A stretch of DNA of 7,769 bases from positions 1-7,769 of the forward strand of contig JBHEKU010000078.1 of the NCBI GenBank assembly GCA_041859205.1. Reading direction: 5' to 3'. The position numbers were made by a program, and so were the translations under genes. Shown here in pieces: positions 6,537 to 7,769 of this stretch (the first letter of the stretch is position 1; each line of letters begins with the position of its first letter). Below the pieces are notes generated by a model. The model worked only from the letters and a program-made list of their open reading frames with translations. It was not told the origin of the DNA and made no database searches. The DNA comes from JAFDZO01 sp041859205. Its GTDB lineage: Bacteria; Bacteroidota; Ignavibacteria; Tepidaquicellales; Tepidaquicellaceae.

Positions 6537-6539
6537 ATT
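6511..6539 (+). promoter_or_regulatory. Possible promoter for the LamG-domain protein (TTGACA box in the duplicated region)
   Basis: TTGACA at 6511-6516 lies 66 bp before the ATG of the second secreted-protein gene and is the aligned counterpart of the box at 4343-4348. TCTCTTTG at 6529-6536 is also identical between copies and closes the conserved block. At the usual 17-18-bp spacing the downstream hexamer is only TTGATT or TGATTA. If this is a promoter, both secreted-protein genes would be driven by copies of the same element. The evidence is conservation plus position; the hexamers are individually weak. Confidence 0.33.
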
Positions 6540-6581
6540 AAAATTAGGTAGAATAATAATTTGATTCAAATAAAATCCTTT

Positions 6582-7769
6582 ATGAGAAAAAAATCACTTT
6601 TTTTAATTTTCGTTTTCAGTTTGATCTGCGTGCAAAATATTTTTGCCCAGAGATACTGGAATACTGCAGCGCAGTTTAACGGTACAAATCACATTTCGGT
6701 AGCACCTTCCGCTAACCTGAACACACTCAGTGGAAGTTTTTCAGCTGAGTGCTGGTTCAATTCCGGCAACATCAATACAACCGCAACCTTGTTTGGAAAA
6801 GAATCTTTTAGAATTTTATTAGAATCTGTCAGTGCGGATTTTGTAAGAGTCAGGGTTCAACTTAACGGCTCAACTTACTTGTACAGTAGTACTTATAACT
6901 ATTTTTCAAAAAATAGATGGAATCACGTTGCTGTAACTTATGATTCAGTTACGACGGGCTTATTGCGTATTTATTATAACGGAAATCTTGATACAACAAG
7001 AACCGGAGCCAATATAGGACCAAGGGTTGGAAATGATTCTTTAACTATTGGTAATGGATTATTCGGAGCTTATAAAGGTATGATAGATGATATAAGAATA
7101 TGGGATAGAGCTCTAACGAACGCGGAAGTTACTGCAAACTTCAGAAATCCTTACTATGGTGCTTTGAACACTTACAATGCAGCAAATTATCAAAGTGGAA
7201 TAATTCTGGCATGTTCATTTGATTTTCCTGCCAGTGGTCCTTTTACGAGTTTATATTTTTACGATGGCTATAATTCTTACTATAACAGGGGGGCAGCTTC
7301 AGTTAATTTAGGAAAGAATCCGTCGCAAACTCTCGCAGTAAATTATTCATTGAAGTTAGACGGCTTTGGTTACGGAAGAGCTATTCAAAGTCCTAACATT
7401 AATTTAAACGCACCACTTACAGTCGAAGCATGGGTCTATCCTACATCATTTGGTCCCGCAGAACAATTCATTCTAAAAAAAGGAACTAATTATAGTATTT
7501 CGATAACACCAACAGGGGTCGTTTATTACTATTATGGCTCATCTGCCGGCCTCTCAAATAGGGCACTGCCTCTTAATCAATGGACACATATAGCAGTCAA
7601 GTTCGAGCCAAACGGAATAGGAACGTTATATCTGAACGGCACTCTGAATGCAGCATATAATTTAGGCGCAATACCGCCAATAGGACTGGATACACTTTTA
7701 ATCGGCACGAATTCAAATGGAGTAGGGCGTTTTAAAGGATACATAGATGCAGTAAAAATTTCGAATTAT
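6582..7769 (+). CDS. Secreted protein with two LamG/concanavalin-A-like domains, 3' end beyond the window
   Basis: The reading frame opens at ATG 6582 and stays open for 396 codons to the last base, so the gene is truncated by the window. Residues 1-23 are a signal peptide, MRKKSLFLIFVFSLICVQNI then FAQ, with probable cleavage after the Gln. Two LamG-like (Laminin_G_3 type) jelly-roll domains follow. The first, about residues 28-190, has FSAECWFN, NRWNHVAVTYD (111-121), LRIYYNGNLDTT and GMIDDIRIWDRALTNAEV (166-183). The second, about 253-396, has LTVEAWVYPTSF (279-290), NQWTHIAVKFEPNG (332-345), GTLYLNG and GYIDAVKISN at the edge. Such domains typically bind glycans or act as adhesion modules on large surface proteins. 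A T9SS sorting domain would be expected at the missing C-terminus but cannot be seen. The mature part is not obviously related to the 609-aa neighbour, although both have short Lys-led signal peptides. Confidence 0.92.
   Translation, partial: MRKKSLFLIFVFSLICVQNIFAQRYWNTAAQFNGTNHISVAPSANLNTLSGSFSAECWFNSGNINTTATLFGKESFRILLESVSADFVRVRVQLNGSTYLYSSTYNYFSKNRWNHVAVTYDSVTTGLLRIYYNGNLDTTRTGANIGPRVGNDSLTIGNGLFGAYKGMIDDIRIWDRALTNAEVTANFRNPYYGALNTYNAANYQSGIILACSFDFPASGPFTSLYFYDGYNSYYNRGAASVNLGKNPSQTLAVNYSLKLDGFGYGRAIQSPNINLNAPLTVEAWVYPTSFGPAEQFILKKGTNYSISITPTGVVYYYYGSSAGLSNRALPLNQWTHIAVKFEPNGIGTLYLNGTLNAAYNLGAIPPIGLDTLLIGTNSNGVGRFKGYIDAVKISNY

Overview
The window looks like a chromosomal piece from an AT-rich bacterium of the Bacteroidota/Chlorobiota/Ignavibacteriota (FCB) group, most likely an Ignavibacteria-type lineage. 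The main evidence is the C-terminal sorting domain of the 609-residue secreted protein. It carries the block SLSQNFPNPFNPTT and ends in RKMILVK, the style of type IX secretion (T9SS) cargo common in that lineage. The starts also lack clear Shine-Dalgarno sequences and sit in A-rich leaders, which fits the group. This placement is inferred from motifs, not from a database search.

Layout. (1) Positions 2-2750, + strand: the 3' end of an ABC-transporter ATPase gene followed by two tandem, mutually paralogous MacB/FtsX-type permeases (407 and 408 aa). They probably form one three-subunit exporter or lipoprotein-release-type transporter with a heterodimeric membrane part. An 82-bp spacer between the permeases contains a degenerate 7-bp-periodic repeat that runs up to the second start codon. 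(2) Positions 2756-4252, - strand: a 498-aa, helix-rich, probably cytoplasmic protein of unknown function. It is convergent with the permease operon (5-bp gap) and starts with TTG. (3) Positions 4253-4430: a divergent intergenic region. (4) Positions 4431-6260, + strand: a secreted T9SS cargo protein of 609 aa. (5) Positions 6261-6581: no intact gene. Most of it is a diverged second copy of the start region of the 498-aa gene plus the divergent intergenic region. (6) Positions 6582-7769, + strand: the open 5' part (396 codons, no stop in the window) of a second secreted protein with two LamG/concanavalin-A-like domains.

The most interesting feature is the 246-bp ungapped duplication (4123-4368 versus 6291-6536, about 84% identical by hand count, constant offset 2168). 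The second copy holds the first ~44 codons of a paralogue of the 498-aa gene, broken by four in-frame stops, together with the upstream region that in both places leads into a secreted-protein gene. Either a 'helical protein gene / divergent promoter / secreted protein' unit was duplicated and one helical gene decayed, or a promoter-bearing segment was copied in front of a different surface-protein gene. No CRISPR array, RNA gene, integrase, transposase or defence system is visible, and I do not see strong evidence for an undescribed enzymatic system.
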